A stretch of DNA of 43,180 bases from Bradyrhizobium sacchari (GTDB lineage: Bacteria; Pseudomonadota; Alphaproteobacteria; Rhizobiales; Xanthobacteraceae), in the NCBI RefSeq assembly GCF_002068095.1, contig NZ_LWIG01000013.1, forward strand, positions 212,045 to 255,224, in the 5' to 3' direction. A program made the position numbers and the translations under genes. The notes beneath the pieces were generated by a model. It was not told the DNA's origin. It saw only the letters and a program-made list of their open reading frames with translations, and did no database searches. Shown piece by piece: positions 1 to 9,798 of the stretch. Each line of letters starts with the position of its first letter. The stretch's first letter is position 1.

Positions 1-420
1 GGCGGGCTCGCCGGAGTTTCGACGGTCCTGTTCGTGTTCTACACCAACTCGGTGTCCCCGAGCTCGTTCGGCAATTTCTATGAGCTCTACGCGATCGCGG
101 CTGCCGTCCTCGGCGGGTGCAGCCTGCGTGGCGGCGAAGGCTCCATCCTTGGCATCGTGCTGGGGACTGCGCTGCTGCAGGTGCTGCAGAACCTCGTGAA
201 CATCCTGGGCATCCCCAATTCCCTGAACTTCGCGGTGATGGGGACGGTGATTCTGATCGGCGTGTTGGCGGATCAACAGTTGCAGGCCCGGCGGCGGCGC
301 AAGATGGCGCTGGCTGGCCTCGCCCGCACGGCGCCGACGAGATCGGCATTTGAAGGACAGCAGGGCGCAGCACCGCGCGGCGTGGACGCGCTGCCGGTGA
401 GGACAGGCGACCAGGCATGA
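1..420 (+). CDS. ABC transporter permease, sugar type (partial, 3' end)
   Basis: The frame is open from base 1 and ends with TGA at 418-420, so the 5' part lies outside the window. The visible 139 residues start GGLAGVSTVLFVFYTNSV and contain the segment LYAIAAAVLGGCSLRGGEGS, which is typical of the last part of RbsC-like permeases (BPD_transp_2 family), followed by two hydrophobic helices and a basic, Ala/Arg-rich cytoplasmic tail. Such permeases form the inner membrane channel of ribose/xylose-type ABC importers together with a periplasmic binding protein and an ATPase, presumably encoded upstream. The OprB-like porin 151 bases downstream fits a sugar uptake locus. The substrate cannot be told from this fragment. 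Confidence 0.8.
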   Translation, partial: GGLAGVSTVLFVFYTNSVSPSSFGNFYELYAIAAAVLGGCSLRGGEGSILGIVLGTALLQVLQNLVNILGIPNSLNFAVMGTVILIGVLADQQLQARRRRKMALAGLARTAPTRSAFEGQQGAAPRGVDALPVRTGDQA

Positions 421-571
421 TGGGATCCAGGCTCCAGGTGACACAAAGCAGCTTCGTGGGCGCGCGGCTGTGGCGGTGTGTGTTGGAGAAGGAGCGCGTT
501 CCGGGCTCGAGGGCTTGGCGGGAACGTGAGGCAAGAATGACAAAGCCTGAGACGGCGGGAGGACGAGAAAA

Positions 572-1921
572 ATGTTGCGCAGGTTTGTGAACACCGTATG
601 TGCGTGCGGTGTGGGGATCGCCTTGTCATCGCTGATGGCTGGTGGAGCGCATGCGGCGGATATGGTGACGAAAGCTGCGCCGGTTCCTTATGCTGAAACC
701 GATGATTTCTGGACGAGGCCATACCTGTTCGGCGATCTCGGCAGGACACAGCTGAAGGAGCGGGGCATCGAGCTGGGCCTGACGCTGGGTAACGAATCCG
801 TCGGTAACCTCACGGGCGGAAGCAAGAACACTGCGGCGAACGCTGGTCAGTTGTGGTTCGGCGCGAAGTTCGACATGGGGAAGCTTGCCGGCATCCAGGG
901 CGGTACCGTCGGCCTTACGCTGGTCGATCGCTTCGGCCGCAACCTGAATGATCAGGCGGGCATTCCCGCCTTGCAGCTGACCAACGAAGTGTTCGGCCGC
1001 GGCAACATTCTGCGGCTGACGCAGCTCTACTACTCGCAGAAGCTTTTCGATGATCGGCTTGAACTCAAGGGCGGCCGTCTGCCGGTCGGCTCCGACTTCT
1101 TCTTCGGCCTGTGCGAGTTCATCAACCTGACCTTCTGCGGCGGCCAGCCCGGCAACATCCAGGGCGGCTACATCTACAACTGGCCGGTGAGCCAGTGGGC
1201 TGGTGTCGTCCACTACAAGATCGCGCCGGAATTCACGATTTCGGTCGGCGTCTACGATGCCAATCCGAATTACCTGACGACGTCAGATCCGACCGTCTAC
1301 TTCTTGCCGGGCGTTCCTCACTCGACCCCCGCCAGCGGCGTGCTGGTGCCGGTGGAGTTGGTCTGGGCGCCCAAGGCGCCCTTGAACGGGACCTGGAGGT
1401 TTGGTGGCTGGTACGACAGCGCGTCGACCATTGATGGTGGCCTTCCCGGTATCATCTCCACCATCCCCGGCGTTGGAGGCGTCCCGGATCAAAATCTCGG
1501 AAGTCAAAGGGGCCGCTACGGCGTCTACGAGTCGATCCTGCAACGGCTGACCGTCGACGGCCCCGGTGCGGTGGGTTGGTATACCTTCCTCAATACGACC
1601 GTTGCCGATCACCGGACCTCGTACCAGGACTACCAGATCGCCCTCGGCTTCCGGCATACCGGAACGTTCTCCTGGCGTCCCCAGGACGAAGTCGGCTTCG
1701 CAGTGGGCACGACTCACGTGAATTCGGCGGCCTTCGGCCCCAACGCCGGCGGCAACGAAGTCCCGCTCGAGGTCTGGTACGGATGGCAGGCGACCGGCTG
1801 GATGAACCTCAAGTTCGACGCGCAATATGTGATCAATCCCGGCGGACGCGGCTATAACGGCGCGGGCGTGAAGACCGACAATGCCGTGGTTCTCGGCCTG
1901 CGCACCGAGGTCCATTTCTGA
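572..1921 (+). CDS. OprB-like carbohydrate-selective porin
   Basis: 449 residues. A signal peptide (basic start MLRRF, hydrophobic core, cleavage near AHA-AD around residue 29) is followed by a long beta-rich chain with many aromatic and glycine residues (for example QLWFGAKFDMG and LKGGRLPVGSDFFFG). The chain ends in a terminal phenylalanine (TEVHF), as expected for substrates of the BAM complex. The length and the motif GGRLPVGSDF match the OprB porin family, which lets sugars cross the outer membrane. A good ribosome site (GGGAGGA, 8 bases before ATG) fixes the start. It follows the ABC sugar permease on the same strand and could share its transcript. The sugar is not known. Confidence 0.85.
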   Translation: MLRRFVNTVCACGVGIALSSLMAGGAHAADMVTKAAPVPYAETDDFWTRPYLFGDLGRTQLKERGIELGLTLGNESVGNLTGGSKNTAANAGQLWFGAKFDMGKLAGIQGGTVGLTLVDRFGRNLNDQAGIPALQLTNEVFGRGNILRLTQLYYSQKLFDDRLELKGGRLPVGSDFFFGLCEFINLTFCGGQPGNIQGGYIYNWPVSQWAGVVHYKIAPEFTISVGVYDANPNYLTTSDPTVYFLPGVPHSTPASGVLVPVELVWAPKAPLNGTWRFGGWYDSASTIDGGLPGIISTIPGVGGVPDQNLGSQRGRYGVYESILQRLTVDGPGAVGWYTFLNTTVADHRTSYQDYQIALGFRHTGTFSWRPQDEVGFAVGTTHVNSAAFGPNAGGNEVPLEVWYGWQATGWMNLKFDAQYVINPGGRGYNGAGVKTDNAVVLGLRTEVHF

Positions 1922-1948
1922 TGTGACGCTAACGCCTCCGATGCGAAA

Positions 1949-1970
1949 GCCGGGGCATGCCCGCCCCGGC
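1949..1970. terminator. GC-rich hairpin after the porin gene
   Basis: An 8-base perfect inverted repeat, GCCGGGGC at 1949-1956 and GCCCCGGC at 1963-1970, lies 28 bases after the porin stop codon. No T-run follows, so it is only a possible weak terminator or an mRNA 3' end stabiliser. Confidence 0.35.
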
Positions 1971-2092
1971 GGAAGCGCAACATGGGGCGGCCCCGCTCTT
2001 GGCGGAGCCGCCGTGCAACCGAGACTTCAGTCATCTCGACGTGATCGCTGCCCGGCGAAACCCACGCCGCGAACGCGAAACTGAATAAAAGA

Positions 2093-2123
2093 AAAGGCCC
2101 GGTCGCGATGCGACCGGGCCTTT
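2093..2123 (-). terminator. Rho-independent terminator of ispH-hpnH
   Basis: A perfect 14-base inverted repeat (2093-2106 and 2110-2123) with a 3-base loop lies 25 bases past the hpnH stop. Read on the minus strand, the stem is followed by the T-rich stretch TTTTCTTTTATTCAG, the usual intrinsic terminator layout. It also separates hpnH from the converging porin gene and may act in both directions. Confidence 0.85.
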
Positions 2124-2148
2124 GTGTTTCGATGTTCGTAGCCTGCGC

Positions 2149-3309
<1,161 letters not shown>

Positions 3310-3345
3310 TACACGTTTCTTTCTGGGCTTTTCAATTCGGGTGGG

Positions 3346-4272
3346 TCAGCTCGCGGCCAGTTGGGCCGGAAGCCGGAATTCGATGTTTTCCTCGCGACCG
3401 GGGAGTACCTGGACCTTGACCGGTCCGATCCGCCGCATCGCTTCGATCACGTCATCCACGAGTACCTCAGGCGCCGAAGCGCCGGCCGTGACGCCGACAG
3501 CCCTGGCATCTTTCAACCACGCCGGATTGAGCTCGCTGCCGTCGGCAATCAAATAACTCGCGACGCCGGCCTCAGTGCCGATTTCGCGGAGCCGGTTCGA
3601 GTTCGAGCTGTTGGCAGCGCCCACCACCAAGATCACGTCGACCAGCTTGCTCAAGTCCCTTACCGCAGATTGGCGGTTCTGTGTCGCATAGCAGATATCC
3701 CGGATATCCGGGCCTTGAATATCTGTAAAGCGGGCCTGGAGGGCCGCAATGATGTCCCTGGTGTCGTCGACCGACAGGGTGGTCTGGGTGATGTAGGCCA
3801 CTGGGCTATCCGCCGGCAGGGTCAGGGCCTTAACCTCTTCAACGCTTTGGACAAGCAGGACGGGGCCGGGCACCTGGCCCATCGTGCCCTCCACCTCGGG
3901 GTGCCCGGCATGGCCGATCAGGATCAGGGTGCGGCCCTTGGAGATGTACCGCTTCCCCTGATTGTGAACTTTCGTGACCAGCGGGCAGGTGGCATTGAGC
4001 ACCGGAAGATCACGCGCGGCGGCCTCTTCCTCGACGCTGCGGGCGACGCCGTGAGCGCTGAAAACCGTGACCGATTTCGGCGGTACCTCGGACAGCTCCT
4101 CGACGAAAATGGCGCCTTTGTTCTTCAGGCTCTCGACCACGTATTTGTTGTGGACGATCTCGTGGCGCACGTAGACGGGCGGGCCGTACTTCTCCAGGGC
4201 CCGTTCCACGATCTCGATCGCACGTACCACGCCCGCGCAGAAGCCGCGCGGCTGCGCAAGATAAACTTCCAT
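3346..4272 (-). CDS. ispH: 4-hydroxy-3-methylbut-2-enyl diphosphate reductase IspH
   Basis: 308 residues from the ATG at 4272, close to the usual 310-320. IspH is the iron-sulfur enzyme of the last MEP pathway step and makes IPP and DMAPP from HMBPP. The N-terminal hallmark [16 protein letters not shown] and the three cluster cysteines (Cys12, Cys96 in NATCPLV, Cys194 in [10 protein letters not shown]) are at the expected spacing. The frame continues upstream to 4437, but those 55 residues ([10 protein letters not shown] and similar) are not like the family, so I start at MEVYLAQP. The gene lies directly upstream of hpnH, which suggests it supplies isoprenoid precursors for hopanoids. Bradyrhizobium genomes may hold a second ispH elsewhere; that is recollection, not seen here. 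Confidence 0.93.
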   Translation of the reverse strand: MEVYLAQPRGFCAGVVRAIEIVERALEKYGPPVYVRHEIVHNKYVVESLKNKGAIFVEELSEVPPKSVTVFSAHGVARSVEEEAAARDLPVLNATCPLVTKVHNQGKRYISKGRTLILIGHAGHPEVEGTMGQVPGPVLLVQSVEEVKALTLPADSPVAYITQTTLSVDDTRDIIAALQARFTDIQGPDIRDICYATQNRQSAVRDLSKLVDVILVVGAANSSNSNRLREIGTEAGVASYLIADGSELNPAWLKDARAVGVTAGASAPEVLVDDVIEAMRRIGPVKVQVLPGREENIEFRLPAQLAAS

Positions 4273-4736
4273 AGGACGCCCATCACGCAAGTTGCACCAA
4301 TCCGCTTTCGCAAGTCCCCAGCGGCACCCCGAGACCGACCAATGAGTTGCAATAAACGCACCATTGGCCTTGCGCACGCGGTAGCCGCCCACCCCCGTCG
4401 GGGCTCCGGCGCATGGAGGCACAGCACTTTGTGTCAAAAAATCGGCAGAAAGGAAAGATCAGATGAAACCTTGGTTCCCAGTCCGCCGGATTTTGCGGTA
4501 CCATAGTATAGGAATTACCGTGCGCAATGGCGACATTTGTGCTCACCCCTTCGTCACTTTCCCGCCTCAACTCCCCGGCTATACCGACCGCCCCGCATGA
4601 TTTTTCCCCGGCCTTCCGCCGTTTACCTCGAACCTTCTTGCGGCGAGAACCACCCAAAACAGCAATAGGTTTCGCTCGGGAACTCCGATAAACAGCGGGC
4701 GTTTCCGGCAAGCTGTTAACCGCAGAAAGAAAAGAA
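4273..4736. promoter_or_regulatory. Divergent intergenic region between ispH and hpnN
   Basis: 464 bases without a supported gene between the diverging ispH-hpnH and hpnN genes, presumably holding both promoters. On the minus strand a -10-like TATACT (plus-strand bases 4505-4510) lies about 230 bases before the ispH ATG, but no well-spaced -35 is clear. Just before the hpnN start the purine-rich GAAAGAAAAGAA serves as ribosome site. The distance leaves room for a long ispH leader. No riboswitch or palindromic operator was recognised. Confidence 0.4.
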
Positions 4737-7325
4737 GTGCTGCAAAGCGTAGTCGTCGCCATCGTCAGGGCCTGCACCCGGTTTGCCTCCCTCGTCGTCG
4801 TTCTCGGGCTCCTGCTGTCGGTGGCCGCGGGCTATTACGCTGCGCGCCATTTCGCCATCAACACCGACATCAATTCGCTGATTGCCCAAAATCTCGACTG
4901 GCGGCAGCGCGACCAGCAGTTCGACCGCGCCTTTGACCGCGATGCGACGATTCTCGCGGTCGTCGAGGCCAGGACGCCGGAGATGGCGACCGCAGCGGCC
5001 GATGCGCTCTTTGCCAAGCTGAGGGACGACAAGACCAACTTCCAGTCGATGCAGCAGCTGGGGACCGGCGAGTTCTTCGAGAAGAACGGCCTGTTGTTCC
5101 TGCCGACCGATGAAGTCGCCAAGGCCACCAGCCAGTTCGAATCCGCAGCGCCCCTGATCGAGATCATGGCGGGCGACCCCTCGATCCGCGGCCTGACCGG
5201 CGCGCTGGAGACCGGACTTGCCGGCGTCAAGCGCGGCCAGGTCAAGCTCGACAACACCGCGCGGCCGTTCAACCAGATCGCGCAGACGGTCGAGACCGTG
5301 CTCAACAAGGGCAAGGCGAGCTTCTCATGGCGTGAGCTCGTCAGCGACGAGCCGCTGTCGGATTCCGACAAGCGCGCCTTCATCGAGTTCAAGCCGATCC
5401 TCGACTACAACGCGCTGGAGCCCGGCAAGGGCGCCACCGACGCGATCCGGAAAGCGGCAGCCGATCTGGATTTTCCGACCAAATTCCAGGCGCGGGTGCG
5501 CCTGACCGGTCCGGTCCCGATCGCGAACGAGGAATACGCGACCGTCCAGGAAGGCGCCGTCGTCAACGGCGTCGGCACCGTCCTTGTCGTGCTGCTCATC
5601 CTGTGGCTGGCGCTGCATTCGTCGAAGATCATCTTCGCCGTGTTCGTCAATCTGTTCGTCGGGCTCGCGATCACGACGGCCGCCGGCCTGATGATGGTCG
5701 GATCATTCAATTTGCTGTCGATCGCCTTCGCGGTGCTGTTCGTCGGCCTCGGCGTCGATTTCGGCATTCAGTACAGCGTCCGCTATCGTTCGGAGCGCTA
5801 CAAGCACAACGACCTCAGGGGTGCGCTGGTGCTGGCTGCGAAACGCTCGGCGGTGCCGCTGTCGCTGGCCGCGATGGCCACCGCCGCTGGTTTCCTTTGC
5901 TTCATGCCGACTGACTACAAGGGCATCGCGGAGCTTGGCCAGATCGCCGGCGTCGGCATGCTGGTGGCCTTCCTCTCCTCGATCACCGTTCTGCCGGCAC
6001 TGCTGAAGCTTCTGAACCCGCCCGGTGAGATGGAGCCGGTGGGCTACGCCTTTCTGGCGCCGCTCGATCACTTTCTGGAAAGGCACCGTGTGCTGGTGGT
6101 CGGGGGCACGCTGCTGCTCGCGCTCGCCGGCCTGCCGCTGCTCTACTTCATGAAGTTCGACTTCAACCCGATGAACCTGCGCAATCCGCACGCCGAGTCG
6201 ATCGCGACCTTCCTCGACCTACGCAAGGATCCCAACACCGGCGCCAACGCCATCAACGTGATGACTACGTCGGAAGAGCAGGCAAGGCAGGTCCAGGCGA
6301 GGCTGGAGAAGGTGCCCGAGGTGCTCCGCGTGATGTCGCTCGACAGCTTCGTGCCGCAGGACCAGCAGCCGAAGCTGAAGCTGATCGCGCAGGGCGCCAA
6401 GGTGCTGAATCCTGCGCTCAATCCCGATCAGATCGATGCGGCGCCGACGGACCAGGAGAACGTGGAGTCGCTGAAATCCTCGGTCGACAATCTGCGCCGC
6501 ACCGCCGGTGACGCCAAGGGCCCGGGTGCAGTAGCATCGCGCCGGCTCGCGGATGCGCTCGAGAAGCTCGCCAATGGCGACGAGGCCACGCGCAACAAGG
6601 CGCAGGACGTCTTCGTCACGCCGATGAAGATCGTGTTCGACCAGCTCAGGAACGCGCTGCAGGCTGGTCCCGTCACTCTGAGCTCACTGCCGCCCGATCT
6701 CGTCAGCGCCTGGAAGAGCAAGGACGGCGTCATCCGCGTCGAGGCGTTGCCCAAGGGCGATCCCAACGACAACGACACGCTGCGCAAATTTGCGGCTGCG
6801 GTGCTCGCTGCCGAGCCGACCGCGATCGGCGGTCCGGTCTCGATCCTGAAGTCCGGTGACACCGTGGTGAGGGCGTTCATTCACGCCGGCATCTACGCGC
6901 TGCTCGTGATCGGCCTGTTGCTGTGGATCACGCTGCGCCGCTTCGTGGACGTGCTGATGACGCTGGTGCCGCTGCTGGTCGCTGGTGCCGTGACGCTCGA
7001 AATCTGCGTGTTGATCGGCCTGCCGCTCAACTTCGCCAACATCGTCGCGTTCCCGCTGCTGCTCGGCGTCGGCGTCGCGTTCAAGATCTACTACGTCGTG
7101 GCCTGGCGCTCGGGCAGAACAAACCTGCTTCAGACCAGCCTGACACGCGCGATCTTCTTCAGCGCGCTGACGACGGCGACCGCCTTCGGCAGCCTGTGGC
7201 TGTCGAGCCATCCCGGCACGTCCAGCATGGGCAAGCTGCTGGCGCTCTCGCTGGTAACGACGCTCGCCGCGGTGCTGTTGTTCCAGCCGGCCCTAATGGG
7301 CAAGCCCCGCAATCTCAGGGAGTAG
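4737..7325 (+). CDS. hpnN: Hopanoid transporter HpnN (RND family)
   Basis: 862 residues, GTG start at 4737 preceded by GAAAGAAAAGAA. HpnN is an RND-type inner membrane protein related to MmpL transporters, needed to move hopanoids to the outer membrane. One N-terminal helix (residues about 15-35) is followed by a large periplasmic domain, then a block of membrane helices around residues 275-430 with GLGVDFGIQYSVRYRSE, a second periplasmic domain with charged, Gln/Asp-rich stretches, and a second block from about 715 to 855 with VAFPLLLGVGVAFKIYYVV. The duplicated architecture and length match the family. Its 3' end overlaps the converging DUF2147 gene by 33 bases. The neighbours ispH, hpnH and hpnO support the hopanoid role. 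Confidence 0.93.
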   Translation: MLQSVVVAIVRACTRFASLVVVLGLLLSVAAGYYAARHFAINTDINSLIAQNLDWRQRDQQFDRAFDRDATILAVVEARTPEMATAAADALFAKLRDDKTNFQSMQQLGTGEFFEKNGLLFLPTDEVAKATSQFESAAPLIEIMAGDPSIRGLTGALETGLAGVKRGQVKLDNTARPFNQIAQTVETVLNKGKASFSWRELVSDEPLSDSDKRAFIEFKPILDYNALEPGKGATDAIRKAAADLDFPTKFQARVRLTGPVPIANEEYATVQEGAVVNGVGTVLVVLLILWLALHSSKIIFAVFVNLFVGLAITTAAGLMMVGSFNLLSIAFAVLFVGLGVDFGIQYSVRYRSERYKHNDLRGALVLAAKRSAVPLSLAAMATAAGFLCFMPTDYKGIAELGQIAGVGMLVAFLSSITVLPALLKLLNPPGEMEPVGYAFLAPLDHFLERHRVLVVGGTLLLALAGLPLLYFMKFDFNPMNLRNPHAESIATFLDLRKDPNTGANAINVMTTSEEQARQVQARLEKVPEVLRVMSLDSFVPQDQQPKLKLIAQGAKVLNPALNPDQIDAAPTDQENVESLKSSVDNLRRTAGDAKGPGAVASRRLADALEKLANGDEATRNKAQDVFVTPMKIVFDQLRNALQAGPVTLSSLPPDLVSAWKSKDGVIRVEALPKGDPNDNDTLRKFAAAVLAAEPTAIGGPVSILKSGDTVVRAFIHAGIYALLVIGLLLWITLRRFVDVLMTLVPLLVAGAVTLEICVLIGLPLNFANIVAFPLLLGVGVAFKIYYVVAWRSGRTNLLQTSLTRAIFFSALTTATAFGSLWLSSHPGTSSMGKLLALSLVTTLAAVLLFQPALMGKPRNLRE

Positions 7326-7955
7326 GCAGATGTCGCCGACAGGATCGGCGGCGCTCTTCTGACCGGGCTTGGTCGCAGCGGTTTTCGCGGCCGGCGCAGT
7401 GGCCGTGGCGCCCGTCGTGGCCTGGGGGGGCTGGGCTGCTTGTTGGGGTGCTTGTTGTGTTCCCTGGGCCTTCGGCGCCGCGCCGGGCGCCTTCGGCGTG
7501 CCCTTGGCCATGGCGTTGGCGGGGCTCAAGGGGATCGGCGGCCCGACTCGGGTCCAGGTCTCGCCGCCACAGAGGAAGCCCATCACGCAGCCCTTGATTT
7601 CGAGCTGGTCGGTGCCGACAGGCGTGATGGTCGCGCTGTAGGTCTGGCCGTCCTGCGCGTTATAAACCTGTCCTTCCCACTGATCGGCGCCGGCCTTCTT
7701 CTTCATGTCGAGCAGGGTCGGCATGCCCAGCGTCGGCCTGTTCTTTTTCGAGACATCCGGGTTGTTCTCGTCGCGGCCGCCGGGCTTCTTTTCCCAGGAA
7801 ACGGCGCCCCACATGCTGCCATTGCACTGGGCGACGCGGATGTTGGCGACGCCGTCGGCGACCCGCCAGTCGCCGGTGGGATCGGCGGCGAGCGCCGGGT
7901 TCAGGCAGATGCAACCGCCAGACAGTATAATTCCGGTGTAAAGGGCCAAACGCAT
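7293..7955 (-). CDS. DUF2147 periplasmic protein
   Basis: 220 residues from the ATG at 7955, chosen because AAGGA lies 6 bases upstream; an in-frame ATG at 7979 has no ribosome site. A signal peptide (MRLALYTGI...PALA-AD) is followed by a DUF2147 domain: PTGDWRVADGVANIRVAQCN, WEKKPGGRDENNPD, WEGQVYNAQDGQTYSATI and the end motif LEIKGCVMGFLCGGETWTRV. DUF2147 is a lipocalin-like beta-barrel found in the periplasm; its role is unknown, and ligand binding is only inferred. After the domain comes a low-complexity Ala/Pro/Gln/Thr/Lys tail of about 85 residues that is not part of the usual family. It is set between hpnN (converging, 33-base overlap) and hpnO (diverging), so a link with hopanoids is possible. 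Confidence 0.85.
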   Translation of the reverse strand: MRLALYTGIILSGGCICLNPALAADPTGDWRVADGVANIRVAQCNGSMWGAVSWEKKPGGRDENNPDVSKKNRPTLGMPTLLDMKKKAGADQWEGQVYNAQDGQTYSATITPVGTDQLEIKGCVMGFLCGGETWTRVGPPIPLSPANAMAKGTPKAPGAAPKAQGTQQAPQQAAQPPQATTGATATAPAAKTAATKPGQKSAADPVGDICLLPEIAGLAH

Positions 7956-8033
7956 GAGTGTTCCTTGGCAGTGCAACATGGTTTAAAGCTGTGCTTGCGA
8001 AGATGGTCCGAAAAAGGGCAAAAGGCCGCACAG

Positions 8034-8062
8034 ACCGTTTTCAGTAACGGTCCGTTTTCAGT
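8034..8062. promoter_or_regulatory. Palindrome and direct repeat between DUF2147 gene and hpnO
   Basis: The 141-base divergent region holds the perfect dyad ACCGTTttcagtAACGGT (8034-8051) and an overlapping direct repeat CCGTTTTCAGT at 8035-8045 and 8052-8062, period 17. This looks like a regulator binding site for one or both genes. The regulator is unknown, and chance occurrence is not excluded. Confidence 0.35.
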
Positions 8063-8096
8063 TGACGAGACGGCCCTCAACCGAAGTATGTAGCGG

Positions 8097-9488
8097 ATGC
8101 ACAGTCCAAATCCAGACATGTCTCAGCTGTTCGCGGACCGGCAGGCCCAGCGCAGCGCCCTGCATAATCGGTATCTGAACGAGCAGTTCGTTCGGGTTCT
8201 CAAGACCATCGGCTACGACGTCGGCTTCCAGAAGGGGCAGGGGCAGTACCTCTACGACCGCGACGGGGCGCGCTATCTCGATCTTTTGTCCGGCTTTGGC
8301 GTGTTTGCGATCGGGCGCAATCATCCGGTCATGCGCGAGGCGCTCAAAAGCGTGCTCGATGCCGACCTGCCCAACCTCGTCCAGTTCGACGTCTCCACGC
8401 TCGCCGGGGTGCTGGCCGAGCGCCTCCTGAAATATGTTCCCTATCTCGACAAGGCGTTCTTTGCCAATTCCGGTGCGGAATGCGTCGAGGCCGCGATCAA
8501 GTTCGCGCGCGGCGCGACGGGGCGCCCCGGCATCGTCTATTGCGCCCACGGCTACCACGGCCTGACCTATGGCGCGCTGTCGCTGACGGGTGATTCGAAC
8601 TTCCGCACCGGTTTCGAGCCGCTGCTGCCGGGTTGCACCCCGGTCCCGTTCAACGATCTGGCTGCGCTCGAAAAGGCGCTGGCTTCGCGCGAGGTCGCGG
8701 CGTTCATCGTCGAGCCGATCCAGGGCAAGGGCGTCAACATGCCCACCGACGAGTTCCTGCCGGGCGCTGCCGCACTCTGCAAGAAATACGGCACGCTGTT
8801 TGTCGCCGACGAGATCCAGACCGGCATGGGCCGGACCGGCCGCTTCCTCGCGGTCGAGCACTGGAACGTCGAGCCCGACATGGTGCTGCTGTCGAAGTCG
8901 CTCTCGGGCGGCCACGTCCCGGTCGGCGCGGTGCTGACGCGCAAGGCCATCTTCGACAAGATTTTTAATCAGATGGACCGCGCCGTGGTGCACGGTTCGA
9001 CATTCTCAAAGAACGACCTTGCGATGGCCGCGGGCATCGCCACGCTCGACGTGATGGAGTCCGAGAAGCTGATCGAGTCGGCCGCCAAGCGTGGCGCCGA
9101 GCTGCGCCTGGCGCTGACGCGCATGGTGCCCGGTTACGAGCTGTTGAAGGAAGTCCGCGGCAAGGGCCTGATGATCGGCATCGAATTCGGCCCGCCGAAA
9201 TCGCTGCGCCTGCGCGCCTCCTGGAACGTGCTGGAGACCGCCAACAAGGGCCTGTTCTGCCAGCTCATCACCGTGCCGCTGTTCAAGGATCACAAGATCC
9301 TCACGCAGGTCGCAGGCCACGGCAGCCACACCATCAAGCTGCTGCCGCCGCTCACCATCACCGAGGAAGACTGCAGCTGGATCGAGAAGGCGTTCGACGA
9401 GGTCATCGCCGGCAGCCACAAGGTCCCCGGCGCGATCTGGTCGCTCGGCAAGACGCTGGTGGACAACGCGGTGCGGCGGTCGGCCTGA
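8097..9488 (+). CDS. hpnO: Hopanoid aminotransferase HpnO (class III)
   Basis: 463 residues. HpnO is a PLP enzyme of aminotransferase class III, needed to make aminobacteriohopanetriol from ribosyl-/bacteriohopane intermediates. Visible landmarks are FFANSGAECVEAAIK (phosphate binding, about 121-135), the aromatic stack CAHGYHG (149-155), the ring-binding Asp238 in VADEIQTGMGRTG and the Schiff-base Lys267 in LLSKSLSGGH. Identity rests on these motifs, the DLPNLVQFDVS segment and the nearby hpnH and hpnN; an ornithine/acetylornithine-type aminotransferase would otherwise look similar. The start could also be the ATG at 8118; neither has a strong ribosome site. The stop is 18 bases from the converging small membrane protein gene. 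Confidence 0.88.
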   Translation: MHSPNPDMSQLFADRQAQRSALHNRYLNEQFVRVLKTIGYDVGFQKGQGQYLYDRDGARYLDLLSGFGVFAIGRNHPVMREALKSVLDADLPNLVQFDVSTLAGVLAERLLKYVPYLDKAFFANSGAECVEAAIKFARGATGRPGIVYCAHGYHGLTYGALSLTGDSNFRTGFEPLLPGCTPVPFNDLAALEKALASREVAAFIVEPIQGKGVNMPTDEFLPGAAALCKKYGTLFVADEIQTGMGRTGRFLAVEHWNVEPDMVLLSKSLSGGHVPVGAVLTRKAIFDKIFNQMDRAVVHGSTFSKNDLAMAAGIATLDVMESEKLIESAAKRGAELRLALTRMVPGYELLKEVRGKGLMIGIEFGPPKSLRLRASWNVLETANKGLFCQLITVPLFKDHKILTQVAGHGSHTIKLLPPLTITEEDCSWIEKAFDEVIAGSHKVPGAIWSLGKTLVDNAVRRSA

Positions 9489-9506
9489 TCTTCCGCCGAC
9501 TGCGCC

Positions 9507-9692
9507 TCAGCATCGGCCGGCGTAGTCCCAGATATGAAGCATGTTCAGCGTGATCAGGCCAGCAAAGCCGGCAATGACGGACAGGAGCGCGAACCAAATC
9601 CATTGCTTGCGCTCCTTGAAGGCGAGCAATGCAGCGCAGCCCGCCGCGAACATCGACGGGAACGTGGCGCAGATAATCAGTGACGGAACCAT
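9507..9692 (-). CDS. Small two-helix membrane protein (61 aa)
   Basis: 61 residues from the ATG at 9692, chosen over an upstream in-frame ATG at 9812 because AAGGAGG lies 7 bases before it, one of the best ribosome sites in the window. The chain has two hydrophobic stretches (residues about 4-24 and 31-55) joined by a short basic loop, KERKQW, and a short polar end, WDYAGRC. No family is recognised. It ends 18 bases from hpnO, converging, and is followed upstream by the anti-sigma gene 106 bases away on the same strand, so it may be the last gene of that operon or stand alone. Confidence 0.65.
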   Translation of the reverse strand: MVPSLIICATFPSMFAAGCAALLAFKERKQWIWFALLSVIAGFAGLITLNMLHIWDYAGRC

Positions 9693-9798
9693 GTCTGTCC
9701 TCCTTGTGGAACTGCAATCTGCCGAATTGCGCTCGCGAGGACTGTGAGAGGCATCACCTCTCTGAACCATGGCACGGAGCTTCGCCCGCTGCCGCCAA

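Noticed and set aside
4273..4437. 55-residue extension of IspH
   Set aside because: Residues before [14 protein letters not shown] are not like the family and would give an over-long enzyme.
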